Shown piece by piece: positions 1 through 11,078 of a stretch of DNA of 64,000 nucleotides. This DNA comes from Poecilobothrus nobilitatus. Taxonomy: Eukaryota; Arthropoda; Insecta; Diptera; Dolichopodidae. The translations under genes were made by a program, and so were the position numbers. The notes beneath the pieces are model-generated. The model did no database searches and was not told the origin of the DNA. It worked only from the letters and a program-made list of their open reading frames with translations. The stretch lies in assembly GCA_947095535.1 (NCBI GenBank), contig OX352772.1, forward strand, positions 164,214,615 to 164,278,614, written 5' to 3'. Every line of letters starts with the position of its first letter. Position 1 is the stretch's first letter.

Positions 1-175
1 GTATAAGTTAATAGTGTCATTTTTAAGTTTTTTACGAATATTTCGTAACAGGAAAATATTATAAGAAAAATTAAAGAGCAACAACTTTGCCATAGAATAT
101 TTTTTGATCCGCTTTATTTAATTTTTTTCTAAGTCCAAATTTCATAGATATTATAACACGCCATATGAATTTATA
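1..175. repeat. Dispersed repeat, family C, copy 1
   Basis: This stretch is closely similar to 30968-31175, in the same orientation. Shared short strings include 'agtgtcatttttaa', 'taacaggaaaatatta' and 'agagcaacaactttgccata'. No coding capacity is visible. It may be an end or untranslated part of a transposon, and the window edge cuts it. Confidence 0.7.
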
Positions 176-295
176 TATTAAGACATTTTTTTGTTTTTTT
201 TTATAACTTTCAAGAATCAAGAATAAGAATCAGTTAATTGGCCATGCTAGTTTATATAGAAAAATGCGTATACTACGCGTATACTACAACCAGCT

Positions 296-1138
296 GACGT
301 AGTTGGATTTAAACCTATAAAGGCAGCTTGGGACAAGGAATTGATTAAATGGAGAATTCGGAACCCATAACTAACATTTAATAGAGAAAGTTTTGCTCCT
401 ATTGTAAAACATGCTGTTGATGCATCAAATTCGCATGAATTATTAAAAAAGGGTTTTAATACCTGTATATTGTATCCATGGAATCCTAATGAAGTAGATT
501 ATACTAAATGTTTAAAAACAGTCATTTATTATTTCATCTTTGGATTATCAGCAACAAGTGAAAACAAAAAATGAAAATAAGGCAAAACTCGAGGTGAATA
601 AAGAAATTAGAAAAAAGATAAGACTAGTGAAAAAGGAGCAAAAAGAAAACAAACCCTTTACCAAAAAAAAACGAAACCATTATCAAAAAAAAGTGAAATC
701 GAAAAAACTTAATTACCAACAATACCTGATGTACCGCCAATAATAACCGATGAAACCGATGAAACCTGATAACTCCAATAATAAATATGGAAAAGCCAAT
801 AATACCTGATAAAACGCCTATAATATTTAATGAAATACCAAATGTACCTGATGAAACAATAATATTTGACAATATTATAACTGCAAATATAGCGGATGAG
901 ACACAAGTATACTTTTCCAATGTTATAAAAGTTACAGGAATATTGCACAGTTTTCCTATAACGTTTTTGCAATATTTGTACTTTCATTACTACATCAGTT
1001 AAAGTTGGAATTAAATGCGCATCCTGCAACCGAATATACCACATTCGGTGCATTCTTAAAAAAAGTGCTGAGAATGCTGACAAATTTGAAATGACGCAGT
1101 CTTATAAATGCGATGCTTACAAAAAAAGTGCAATTTAA
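296..1138 (+). pseudogene. pogo/Tigger-like (DDE_1) transposase remnant with PHD-like zinc-finger tail
   Basis: The frame from 296 reads FKPIKAAWDKELIKW, then a stop, then SFAPIVKHAV and LYPWNPNEVDYTK. This is the pattern just after the last catalytic Asp of pogo/CENP-B-type DDE_1 transposases (family knowledge). A lysine-rich linker (about 560-740) and a low-complexity Pro/Asp/Ile stretch (787-960) follow. The end (about 990-1138) has CASC, YHIRC and a final YKCDAY: spaced Cys/His like the end of a PHD finger, seen in some insect pogo-like transposases. The N-terminal DNA-binding region and most of the catalytic core are absent. Stops and frame changes make it dead. The transposase call is fairly secure; the PHD identity is less so. 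Confidence 0.65.
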
Positions 1139-1448
1139 TTAATATTGTTTTTTATATTTTTATATTTTAATTTTTATTTTGTTATTTTCATGAAATGTAT
1201 TTTTGTTAATTTAAGGAAATGTTCATGGAAATACAATATTTTATTTTTATAAAATTTAAATTTTAGTCTTTTAATTAATCCTTTTTCTATATGTTTTGGT
1301 GGCCAATCATTGCTGTTTTACATAGGCCAATAATTTATGTTTTATATAGGCCAATAATTGAAACATGTGGCCAATAACTGATGTCGGTATTGAACATTTA
1401 TTTTGTAATTTTTAATAAATAAGTAATAAAACGGAAACACATTGACCA
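1139..1448. other. No gene recognised
   Basis: AT-rich sequence. A short motif, 'ggccaataa' with variants, occurs about four times between 1290 and 1380. Nothing coding is visible. Confidence 0.5.
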
Positions 1449-2160
1449 ATCAAAACCTCCCAAAAAGCTATTCAGACTTACCCAGTCAGCCCGGTTATAG
1501 TGCTAGATTAATCTTTTAGGAATAGGATTTCGATTGACCGATGTACGCATTGGAAAGCTGGATTTAACAAGGCAATGGTCGGAGCCTACAATTGGGGCGT
1601 TAACAGAAATATTGTAGTTTTCAGGGCTTGATGTCAGGAACAACTCCAAAAGATGTTCATTTTGATTTTCTCAATCCGGAATTCGAGTTGGGCTCTTTAG
1701 AAGTTGAGAAAGTTGAAATAAGTTTGAAAATAGTTAAACTTGTTTGCCTTCCGGGCTATTGTGACTTGAGAAATGGAGCCAGTTTTTGTTGTGGACATTG
1801 AAATCACCAGCGACAGCTATCTCACATTCAGGATTCTTTTTCAGAATTTTATACGAATTTACACGAAGTTTAACCCAGAGGTAATGAAAAATCGGGTTGG
1901 AGCTTTTAAGATCATGAACGGTGTTGAAAGCTATATTAGAACGTATATATAAAGCGACTCCTCGGTGAGGTATAAAATGCGAAATAAGTGTATAGCCGTT
2001 GATATTATAATTAGTATCATCACCTACAACTTTAGTCTCGCTTAAGGCAAGTATAGCTGGTCTTTCGGAGTGAAGATGGGCTTCAACTGATTGGAAATTA
2101 CATGCTAAGCCTCTAATATTACAAAATTGTAATAAAAATGTTCCAATTAATTACAACTTG
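1449..2160 (-). pseudogene. Non-LTR retrotransposon endonuclease-domain fragment
   Basis: Read on the minus strand, this gives broken pieces of an apurinic-type endonuclease. It matches, segment by segment, the better preserved endonuclease at 33400-34260. Examples are the plus-strand strings 'gcgactcctcggtgaggt' (here) and 'gcgacccccctatgaggt' (34029), and 'aaatcaccag' in both. Many stops and frameshifts interrupt it. It belongs to the same non-LTR family as 31560-34303 and probably 61751-62530, but is more decayed. No RT part is present. Confidence 0.6.
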
Positions 2161-3409
2161 CGGGCGGAAAAGGAGGGAAAGAGATTTGAAAAATTTAAAT
2201 TTGAAAAGATTTAACTTCAAATTTGAATATTTAAAAAAAATATTAGAAAACATAAATCACACATTGAACATACACATCTCATCTCAAAAAGAATAACTCT
2301 ACCCAACACATGCATAATATTTGAAGACTAACAAATTTTTATTACAATATTGTAAAGTGTGATGTAAATTGTAACGGAGATCTATTTGTTTTTCTTTTTT
2401 TCTTTTTTCTTTAGAATATTTTTCTAACAATTAAAAAATATCTTTGGATGGAATATTCAAATTTTCAAAATATTCAGATTTGCATTAATCTTTTCAAACC
2501 CACAAAGATATTAAGTTAAGATCAAATTTACTGAATGTATAATCATATTATAATTATAGATATGTATCTATGTAATTCTTCCTAGATAGCAGAATTCTCA
2601 AAAGTATATTTTTTGATATTGAATAAGATATTGTACAGTAGATAGTTAGTCATATTAAAAACAGAAATTAAAAATTTTAAAAATTAAGAAGGTATTTTTT
2701 AAAACAAAAAATATTCGGCGAAAGGGTTAAAAACCTTACCATATCTTTAGAAAAACAAAAATTAAATCAAGAAGAAACAACTACATACATACTTATTTTA
2801 ATGAACGATATTTATAACAACGCCTTGACAGCTTCATCGTAAACTTTGAAAAAAAAGGTTATTTGTGTATAAAATAAATTGAGTGTTCCGATCCGGCTTA
2901 TAACATATTTGGGCGTTGTTTATAAAATATTTTAAAATTTTATATGAATATTTTTTTTTAACTGATGTACTGATATATATACATACATATGTATACAGAT
3001 ATTCCTTCTGTAACACTTTTCAATTTTATTTTTAGAATATATAGAATACAGAAATTCCTCTCGTAACATTTTAAAATTTTTACGCTTATAGAAATTATTA
3101 AAAAAAATTTGAGAATTTTGTCCGATATTGATCCGATAAGCTTCAGCCAAAATTTTTTCCTTGCAAGAAATAACACCTGATCAACCATTTTTTAATTATA
3201 AAAAAAACAAAATTTTTTGCATTTTCGATTTTAGCCATCTAATTATATTTCTTAAAAATACATTGATGGATTCCGATTTAAAACCTCTGATGGTATTTAA
3301 GCTTTAAAGTTCTCATAGAATTATGGGAAGTTCAAATAAATGGAAAAACTAAGATGTGTATCAAATTAACTTGACAATATATATATTAATCCGAATACGT
3401 TTTAAAAAA
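2161..3409. other. No gene recognised
   Basis: AT-rich sequence. Short open frames on the minus strand (2834-3188) are Lys/Ile/Tyr-rich, overlap each other in different frames and show no family motif. I regard them as chance. Confidence 0.5.
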
Positions 3410-3640
3410 ATGAGAATTAAATTAGCAACACAAATATTTAGTAGAACAATGAGTGCCGCTATTAAAACAATAATTGAAACATCTGATTTTAAAAGTGTTA
3501 CTAAAGAAGTTGCAATTTCAACAGCAAATTTTGTATTAATGTTTGATAAACTTTTTGATTGTATCAACAGTGGATCATTATATTCTGATAATAAATATCG
3601 ATCTCCTATTAAACTAAATAGCTTGACACTAATACAATAA
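3410..3640 (+). pseudogene. P-element/THAP-type transposase fragment
   Basis: An open frame of 76 codons starting MRIKLATQIFSRT and continuing with AAIKT, FVLMFDKLFDCINS. The pattern 'KMR.KLA.Q.(F/L)S..V..A', then about 25 residues, then 'F...(F/I)D.LFD..NS', is typical of the DDE-domain region of P-element and THAP9-like transposases (family knowledge). The rest of the transposase is missing on both sides. This is a short but clean fragment. I inferred the family from motif memory, so a profile search should confirm it. Confidence 0.6.
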
Positions 3641-4495
3641 GATTTATGTACTTAGAAAATATTTCATTGATTAAAAAGAAAAAAGTAAATTTTTTAGAGA
3701 GAATGAAAATAATATTAATATACATATTTTTTCATACATACATATGTATTTTATACTTTTATAATAATAATTCTTGTACCTATGGTTGAGTTATGAAAGA
3801 ACTAAAATAGATTTATAAATTACAACAATATTTTTTATTATTTTTGCTTTTTTCGTAGTAAAATAAAACACATAGTAATAAATGTTTGTTTATTTTGGTG
3901 GGTCCTCTCAACAGGTACCACCTGTGAAAAATTTTTATGATGAAATTTATCTGGTGTGCAACTTCTTTATTTAGCACTTATGTTCTTTGCTAATACATAA
4001 ATTGTATCGGTAAAAAAAATAAACTAAAATTAAATGGGTTCTCAATACCTAAAATAGACCCGAGACAATTTAAAATTTAAAGAAAGCGCGTGTTATAATA
4101 ATAAACTCTAAATTACTATAACTATAAATTAGCTAAATTCCAATAAACAAAAAAAAAAATCAAATAAAAAAATTAATTAAATAAGTGAAAAATAAAATAA
4201 AATAGATTTATCATAGCTCAAATAAAATCATAGCTATAGCTGTAATTGCATCAATGAAAAATTCATATTGACCGATAAAACGATTTTATCTTCATCATCA
4301 TCTACATCACCACCTCAATATTTACTTATCAACATTTTCATTTGAATCACTAACAACGAAAAGTTCATCAGCTATTTCTCCAGCAACAAATCACCAATAC
4401 TCATACACCAAACACACACATCGCTTTACAAATACAACATCAAACAAAAGTGAGACATTTTTATTCATATAATATATCATATATAATAATATGCA
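3641..4495. other. No gene recognised
   Basis: AT-rich sequence with no coding signal. A Thr/Ser/His-coding-like run (4280-4440) is low complexity. Confidence 0.45.
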
Positions 4496-5060
4496 GTGGC
4501 AGATCGTGGTTTAAAATTTTGGGTGGGCAAACTTTGGTAGTACAGCTGTAATGAAAAAATAATATGTAGGTTTCCACTTCACCCTGAGGTACTACACCAA
4601 AGGCGTTAACTAGAATTAAGTGTCCAGTTTCCCCAAAGTTAAAAGTCTTTAGTAGATGCAATTTTGGGCATATCGAAAACTATACTATATATACTATGAA
4701 AATTAATAAACATAAAAAAAAATTGAAACATAACAATTTATAAAATATATATGTACAAACAAAAAAATAACAATTCATTAAATAATAATAATCTAAAAAG
4801 CAACTTCAAATTATAATTTTATTTAAACAAGATCTTTTTGACTTCCAAATAAATCGATAACTTTATCATTGAAATTCGGAGTTTTTAAAATAAATTCTTT
4901 TTCTATTTATAGAACAGCTACTGAATTTAAACGATTTTGTCCCATTACACTTGATTTATACATTTTTATATTTTTAAAGTGTACTAAAGCATCTTTCCGA
5001 TTCTGCACTTGTTATAGGAGTAGGTAAAATAATTTCAACAAATTTTTGGTCTGATCAAAC
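4496..5060 (-). pseudogene. hAT transposon remnant (transposase C-terminus and one terminal repeat)
   Basis: At 4496 the string 'cagtggcagatcgtgg' resembles the CAGTGGCGGA-type terminal inverted repeat of many hAT elements. About 330 bp further in, the minus strand (about 5045-4830) encodes LPTPITSAESERCFSTL, then after a frameshift SVMGQNRLNSVAV and FNDKVIDLF. This is the hAT C-terminal dimerisation motif ('TSAE.ERCFS.L', 'RL..LA.L.IE'). At least two in-frame stops and one frameshift are visible. The other end and the catalytic core are missing. The family call is secure; the element is dead. Confidence 0.75.
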
Positions 5061-5482
5061 TCTAAATTGTTATATAAATTTACAAAAATCTGAAACGGAA
5101 TTTAATATTTGAAACAATTTATTGTTATATATAATAAGTAGTTCGCATTTTAAAAGTTAAAAATTAAGAAATGTGTAATAATTAACTATAATTTTAACAT
5201 TTGCAGAAGGGAAATTGGTGTTGTAATCAAGAAATTTTTTTTTCATTATTCTATTATAAATTATAATATGCGCATACATATTTATTTATGTAATTGTATA
5301 TATTTCATATTAATTATCCCCTAACATTCCTAAGAAGTGTACGTATGTGCGTGTTTTACATTACAAATTTAATTTCTTAATGTTTGACCTATTGAGAATA
5401 TTAATTTGAATCTTAATATAATAGTTCTTAGTGAAACTGAAAATAAAGAAGAACGTGATAAATAAATGAACTTGTAAATAAA

Positions 5483-6089
5483 ATGGATGATTATGAAATT
5501 AAGGTTCCAACTGAAATTAAGGCAAAAATTGAAATTGTATATATGGGTAAATATACTGAAGAGGACCTAATAAATAAGTTGAAGGTACAGAATTTCAATT
5601 TAGAACACAGAACTATGAAGGTGGTGAAAATTTATCAAGCAAAAAATATTAATAATGTAAAATATAATGCTATTATTGAAATTGATAAAGAGTCTTTCCG
5701 TAAGGTGATTGCAAACGAAAAAGTATCAATAGGATGGGAACATTGTAAAGTTTTCCATGCTTCAAATGTAAGGGTTTTAATCATAAAGCTGTGAATTGTA
5801 CAAAAGAAGAAACGTGCAGTAAATGCCATCAAAATCACAAAAGTAGAGATTGCGATAAAGATGAAGTTATTAAATGCATTAATTGTTTGAAGGTAAATGA
5901 AACTTTAAAACTTGGCTTATATGTAGATCATAAAAGGTTCAGCGTATCATTTCCAGTTTATCAAAAAAAGTTAAGTAATCTAAGACAAAAAATTGGTTAT
6001 TAATAATCAAAGTTAATTGAAAAAGAAAATAAAATCCCAATTGTATTGGATATGACCAGTGAAAACAATAAAAAGGATAAAAACAACTC

Positions 6090-6119
<30 letters not shown>
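5483..6119 (+). pseudogene. Non-LTR retrotransposon ORF1 (gag-like, zinc knuckles), 5' half split by Polinton 1
   Basis: ATG at 5483 opens a 103-codon frame (MDDYEIKVPTEIK). A frameshift near 5770 leads into zinc-knuckle sequence: NHKAVNC, CSKCHQNHKSRDC and CINC. This is the CCHC array of gag-like ORF1 proteins of Jockey/CR1-group non-LTR elements. After it comes LYVDHKRFSVSFPVYQ, also typical of such proteins. The frame then enters an Asn-coding (AAT)n run and stops abruptly at 6119, where Polinton 1 begins. The (AAT)n run resumes at 24169, followed by the endonuclease and RT of a non-LTR element in the same orientation. The two halves are inferred to be one element interrupted by the insertion. 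Confidence 0.8.
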
Positions 6120-6120
<1 letters not shown>

Positions 6121-6618
6121 GTAGTATAGCTATGTTATTACTAGACCATGAAATGACGTCATAATAAGAAGTATGAGTCATCGATGCTTTATAAATGATT
6201 CATAGAGCAAGTGATGTCACATCCGGTTTAGATGGTTAAGATAAGGTGTGTGAGTTATTGATGTTAGAGATAAGAATAATAATAATAATGAGGTTTCTAA
6301 AGAGTTTTATTTGTTAATTTGAAATTAAAAATACCAGGCTATTATATAATTTAGCTCGTATATTTAGTATAATAATATTTACGTATTTAAATTTTTAATT
6401 GTTTTACATAGTTAGAAAAAAAATGTTTAGTGATAAGAAATTAAAATTGTAGAATGAAAAATGTATAAATCTAAGATGACGTCGGAGGGAATTCCGTTGT
6501 TTATTCTACATATGATAAGAAATTTGGTTTTTCTAGGATATAATAAGTGTGTTTTACATTACGAAAAAAAGTCTTGAAATTTGTGGTACAATAGTAAAAT
6601 ATAAAAAGAAACAAAACA
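6120..6618 (+). repeat. Left TIR of Polinton 1
   Basis: About 499 bp, matching 23514-24168 in inverted orientation with moderate divergence. It contains a perfect CRE palindrome TGACGTCA (6154-6161), an AP-1-like TGAGTCA (6174-6180) and TGACGTCG (6477-6484). It has a single copy of a block that is tandemly duplicated in the right TIR. Confidence 0.9.
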
Positions 6619-6779
6619 AAATGGAGGTGATAAGAAAAAAAATATTTTTTTGAATTGTTGAATTACATTGATAAGGAATTCAAAATTTTTAAAAAGTGAA
6701 AATGATGTCAGGGAATTGCTAAAAAGCGAACAAAATAAAAAAAAAAATTTAAATTATATATACTACAAAGTTTATTTAT

Positions 6780-7043
6780 TTATTTTTGGTATTTTTCGAT
6801 ATTTACAATTTTTTTCTTGAAATTTATTTTAGGAAATTCAATTGAATTCAAAGTAAATAAATCCATCCATTTAACATCTTGATATTCTTTCAGCCAATTA
6901 AATTGAATTAATGTTGACTCAGCATAATTCTTCAGACATTTGATATGATATTGCATTTCCCGTCTATATTGCTTTCTAAAATGTTTTTTATTTTCTAGAA
7001 AAAAATTATTAAAGGTTATAATTGTTCTTGCGAACTCCGTTGC
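6780..7043 (-). pseudogene. Unrecognised ORF remnant in Polinton 1
   Basis: An 88-codon frame is open on the minus strand from 7043 (after a stop at 7044-7046) to TAA at 6780-6782, without an N-terminal ATG. It is rich in Lys, Asn, Phe and aromatic residues, with FRKQYRREM and QFNWLKEYQDVKWMDL. Unlike the surrounding AT-rich noise it has a balanced composition with six Trp/Tyr in its second half, so it is likely the end of a real gene. I recognise no family. It lies just inside the left TIR and is followed, upstream in its own reading direction, by about 200 bp of non-coding sequence and then the 7245 repeat, which may have cut it. Confidence 0.4.
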
Positions 7044-7244
7044 TTAGTTAAAACGAATTAAACAGCTAGTTTAGAAATAAAATACCAAAATAGCAAAAAT
7101 TAATTAAATCTTCTGTAGGTAGGAGTGCTAAGGAGTAGATAGTAATCTATTAAGTAAGGTATACGACACTTAGTAAGTTTATGAATCTATTATGTTAAGG
7201 TTCGATCCTAATTCTATCCTATTCTATTACCCAGAGAAGATTTT

Positions 7245-10200
7245 TATACCCGTACGATAGGATCCGGTATAATAAAATTACTCCTCCGTTTGTAACACCT
7301 CGAAATAAGTGAGCTAGATATACCTTCAAAGGTATGGATCGGATCAGGAAAAAATTCTAAGACTTTTGAGCCATGTCCGTCCGTCCGTCCGTCCGTCAGC
7401 ACGCTAACTCAAAAACTAAGAAAGCTAGAATCTTGAAATTTACACAAAATATTCTGGAAGTAATTTGTAGGTTCCCTATTTTTTTTGGTTGAGTTTGGAC
7501 CAAGCCTTAGGGTAGCTCTCGAACACCTAACTTTTAGATCCCCACATTTTTTTTGAAATAGAGCTATGAAATTTTAACTGCTGATAGATCTCATAAAAAT
7601 ATTAATTTTATTTTTAATAACTTTTTTTTGTAGCCCCACCCGTTACGGAGCTACAGCTCCCCAAAAGTTCAAAAAAGCTCTATATTTAAATTGTTATAGC
7701 ACAAGTTGTATAAGGTATATCTTCATTTTGAAAACGACAAACGATTACTATTTTCATTAGCTTTAAAAGTATATATACAATAAATATATATTTGTAGCAT
7801 ACGGTGTCTTAATTTACCGTTATGTGAAACTCAAATTTTGCTAAATCCTTCAACCCTTCTATCTTCTAAAGGGTTTAAGGTGGAAACTTGAAATTTTGAC
7901 AGAAGTTAGATCTTTCAAAATAAGTATGAGTCATTTAAAAAAATTTTTTTGTATCACCCGCCGTTTAGGAGCTGTAAGGGGTCAAAAACTGAAAATTTCT
8001 TATTTTTAAACACCTGTAACTTGAACACCTGTTGAAATTTTTTTGAAGTAATACACAAAAATTAAAGCTTCAACCTTATACTCTTATTTCTGTTAATAAC
8101 TGTTTTTAATAATGTAGGGTTACTTTATAATTGACGAAAGTGTTACTTGAATTTTTCAAATTTTCTAACAAATTTCTTCAACAAATTTTTTGCATTTTGT
8201 TTTACTCGATAATTTGAAATTGTTGAGGATATAATGCGTAGTACATAAAAATGTAAATAAATAAACAACATAACGGTTGCTTGAAGAATTTTTTAGCACA
8301 TTTCCAAAAAAATTTTGAAAAAATGTGCTTATTAGTTTCACTCTGTCCGTCCGTCCGTCCGTCCGTCCGTCCGTCCGTCTGTTTACAAAACTTCTACACC
8401 GTTAAAGATAGAGAAAAAAAATTTTAACCATAGGTAGGTCTTATAAAAAAAATAATTTTGTGGAACAACTTTTTCATGTAGCCCCCCCCATTACGGAGCT
8501 ACACCCCCTCAAACTTTGAAAAAGCCCTATTTTTAAATGCATATATCTTATGTTCTGCTTAAGATTTTTTCAATCTGAAAACGTCATTCGACAGGTATTT
8601 CTTTTATCTTTGTAAATTAATATCAAAATTATACAATTTTTTTAAATTTAGTATTTAAATTTACCGTTATGTGAAAACCAAATTTTGCATGATTTTTCTA
8701 CTTTCATAACTCCGGCACGCTTCTAGATACAAGCTTGAAATTTTGAGGCAAGAAAGAACTTTTAGAATTAGTATAAGTTTCCTCAGAAAATTTTTTCGGA
8801 CCACCCCCTGTTTATGAGCTATTAGGGCTTAAAAATTGAAAATTTGCTATTTTTAAACACCTGTAACTTAGGAACCTGCACACATTTTACTTCTGCAAGA
8901 TGTAAAAATTAAAGCTACAATAATATATTTTTACGTGTGTGAAAGGTTTATTTTAATTGTAAAGGGTTCCAAAGTTGCAGCTCTTCAAAATTGTAAAAAA
9001 GCCCCATTTTCAGATGTATATATCTTGGGCTCTGCGTAATAGTTTTGCAATCTAAAACCGGCAGAAGATCGAAAATTTTATTATCTATATGAAACAATAT
9101 CAAAATTATGTAATATTATGTAATTTACGATTTAAATTTACCGTTATGTGAAAACCACATTTTGCATGAAATTTCTTTTTTCATAACTCCGGCACCCCTT
9201 TAGATAGGAACCTGAAATTTTGAGACAAGACAGAACTTTTAGAATTAGTATAAGTTTTCTCAGAAAATTTTTTGGTAACGCCCCCTCTTTAAGAGTTATT
9301 ACGCCTCAAAAATTGAAAATTTGCTATTTTTAGACACCTGTAACTTAGGCACCTGTAAAAATTTTTCTTCGGCAAGACATGAAAATGAAAGCTACAATAA
9401 TATATTTTTACGTGTGTGAAAGGTTTATTTTAGTTGTAAAGGGTTCCAAAGCTGCAGCTCTTCAAAATTGTAAAAAAGCTCCATTTTCAGATGTATATAT
9501 CTCGGGCTCTGCGTAATAGTTTTGCAATCTAAAACCGGCAGAAGATCGAAAATTTTATTATCTATATGAAACAATATCAAAATTATGTAATATTATGTAA
9601 TTTACGATTTAAATTTACCGTTATGTGAAAACCACATTTTGCATGAAATTTCTTTTTTCATAACTCCGGCACCCCTTTAGATAGGAACCTGAAATTTTGA
9701 GACAAGAAAGAACTTTTAGAATTAGTATAAGTTTCCTCAGAAAATTTGTTGGTAACGCCCCTCTTTAAGAGTTATTACGCCTCAAAAATTGAAAATTTGC
9801 TATTTTTAGACACCTGTAACTTAGGCACCTGTAAAAACTTTTCTTCGGCAAGACATAAAAATTAAAGCTTCAATAATATATTTTTACGTGTGTTAACAGC
9901 TTTTCTTAGTTATATAGGATTCCGGACTTACGGCCCCTCAAAATCTCAAAAATGTCCTATTTTCAAGTTTTTTCTTATTACATGAAATTTTCAAATTTTT
10001 GTGTAAGTCACACTTCTAAACAATTTGTATTGAGTTTTGGAAATGTGCGCTTTTAAAAACCGTTGGTTTACATTCTACCTTGTTATTTATATGATATTAA
10101 TATATATACATACTTATATAATATCATGTTTATTTACATATCGTATATGTCACTAGTGAATGAATGATAAGAGTATAGATGTATATTATATAGCCGCCGT

Positions 10201-10610
10201 ATTTACATACATATATGTATTTTATTGTACTTATAAGAAATTATTCTGTCAATGGAATATTTAAATATAATATAATATAATATTTAAAATTATATTTTTT
10301 GTACTAAGTAAATTTAATATACATTTACCGCTTAGTATTAAATGGTACTATAGAATATTTGAAAAAGTTTTGGATTGATAATCGTTATGTGGAAGGTTAG
10401 AATCTGCTTTTGAAGAATGTACATATAAACATATAGTTTGAATATATGTACAACCCATAGTTCTAGAAATTATAAAATTCACCCAAATTATTTTAAAATA
10501 CTAAAATATTAAAAAAATAATATTGTGAGCAGAGTGACAGGCTGTGAACATACTAACGGTTCGTACGGGTATCTAAGAGTTGACAAAGGCAACTGTATTC
10601 TTCCTCGTTT
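7245..10610 (+). repeat. Short dispersed (GTCC)n element, family A copy 1, with nested family D insertion
   Basis: Begins TATACCCGTACGATAGGATC and ends '...ggcaactgtattcttcctcg' plus TTT. It is the same element as 13631-15200, and as 37110-38676 (inverted). It has subterminal inverted strings (ACCCGTACGA near the head, TCGTACGGGT near the tail), a (GTCC)n tract at 7376-7398 and no coding capacity. The style matches dipteran mini-me/DINE-1-like non-autonomous elements (family knowledge; class inferred). A second element (family D) at about 8291-10082 is absent from copy 2. It carries its own (GTCC)n tract at 8345-8378. Confidence 0.85.
8291..10082 (+). repeat. Family D repeat nested in family A copy 1, with 477-bp tandem units
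   Basis: Starts near 'ttagcacatttccaaaa' and ends near 'tttacattctaccttgtt'. The other copy is at 44921-45710. It interrupts family A exactly where copies at 14667 and 37630 read straight through. Inside it, a unit starting near ACGTGTGTGAAAGG recurs at 8933, 9410 and 9886 (period 476-477 bp). No ORF is present. Confidence 0.8.
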
Positions 10611-10651
10611 TATTTTATTTTTCTAAAAAATTTAATCAATCGAAAACATTC

Positions 10652-10960
10652 ATGAATTCATCATCATCGCCATCATATAACACAAACCAAGAAGATATTG
10701 GTTCAACTGTTTTTGTACAACAAGGATTTAAAACATCATTTGGACCTTATCCTCAAGTAGAAGTATGTTTCAATTGCGGTGAAAGAAATGTAACGAGAGT
10801 TGAATATGAAAATGCTAACAAAACTCATATTGCAGCTCTATTAATGTGTTTGATAGAATTATGGTGTTGTTGTTGTATTCCATATTGTACTAATAACATG
10901 AAAAATGTGAATCACTATTGTACAAAATGTAACAATTTTTTGGGTGTTAATAATAAATAA
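10652..10960 (+). CDS. LITAF-domain protein (Polinton cargo), intact ORF
   Basis: 102 codons from ATG 10652. The N-terminus is a short Ser/Asn-rich tail. Residues about 38-98 form a complete LITAF-like domain: CFNCGE (first CxxC), then RVEYENANKTHIAALL, the hydrophobic membrane-inserting Cys-rich helix LWCCCCIPYC, MKNVNHYC and the second CxxC knuckle (CTKC), ending NFLG. In cells such proteins sit on endosomal/lysosomal membranes through this Zn-binding monotopic domain; some iridoviruses also carry LITAF-like genes (family knowledge). There is no stop or frameshift, unlike almost all neighbouring genes. It starts 41 bp after the end of the 7245-10610 repeat, so its promoter is probably displaced. 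The likely origin is capture from a host cdip/LITAF gene. Confidence 0.85.
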   Translation: MNSSSSPSYNTNQEDIGSTVFVQQGFKTSFGPYPQVEVCFNCGERNVTRVEYENANKTHIAALLMCLIELWCCCCIPYCTNNMKNVNHYCTKCNNFLGVNNK

Positions 10961-11078
10961 AACATTTAAATCAACAGATTTTTTTTCTAATTATTTTACA
11001 TATTACAAATATTTTATAAATGTTGCATTTGTGGGCGGAAATGGGCTTCAATTAGAATAATAAATTGGAAAATATTTC

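Noticed and set aside
2834..3188. Overlapping minus-strand frames
   Set aside because: AT-rich chance frames without motif; three frames overlap each other.
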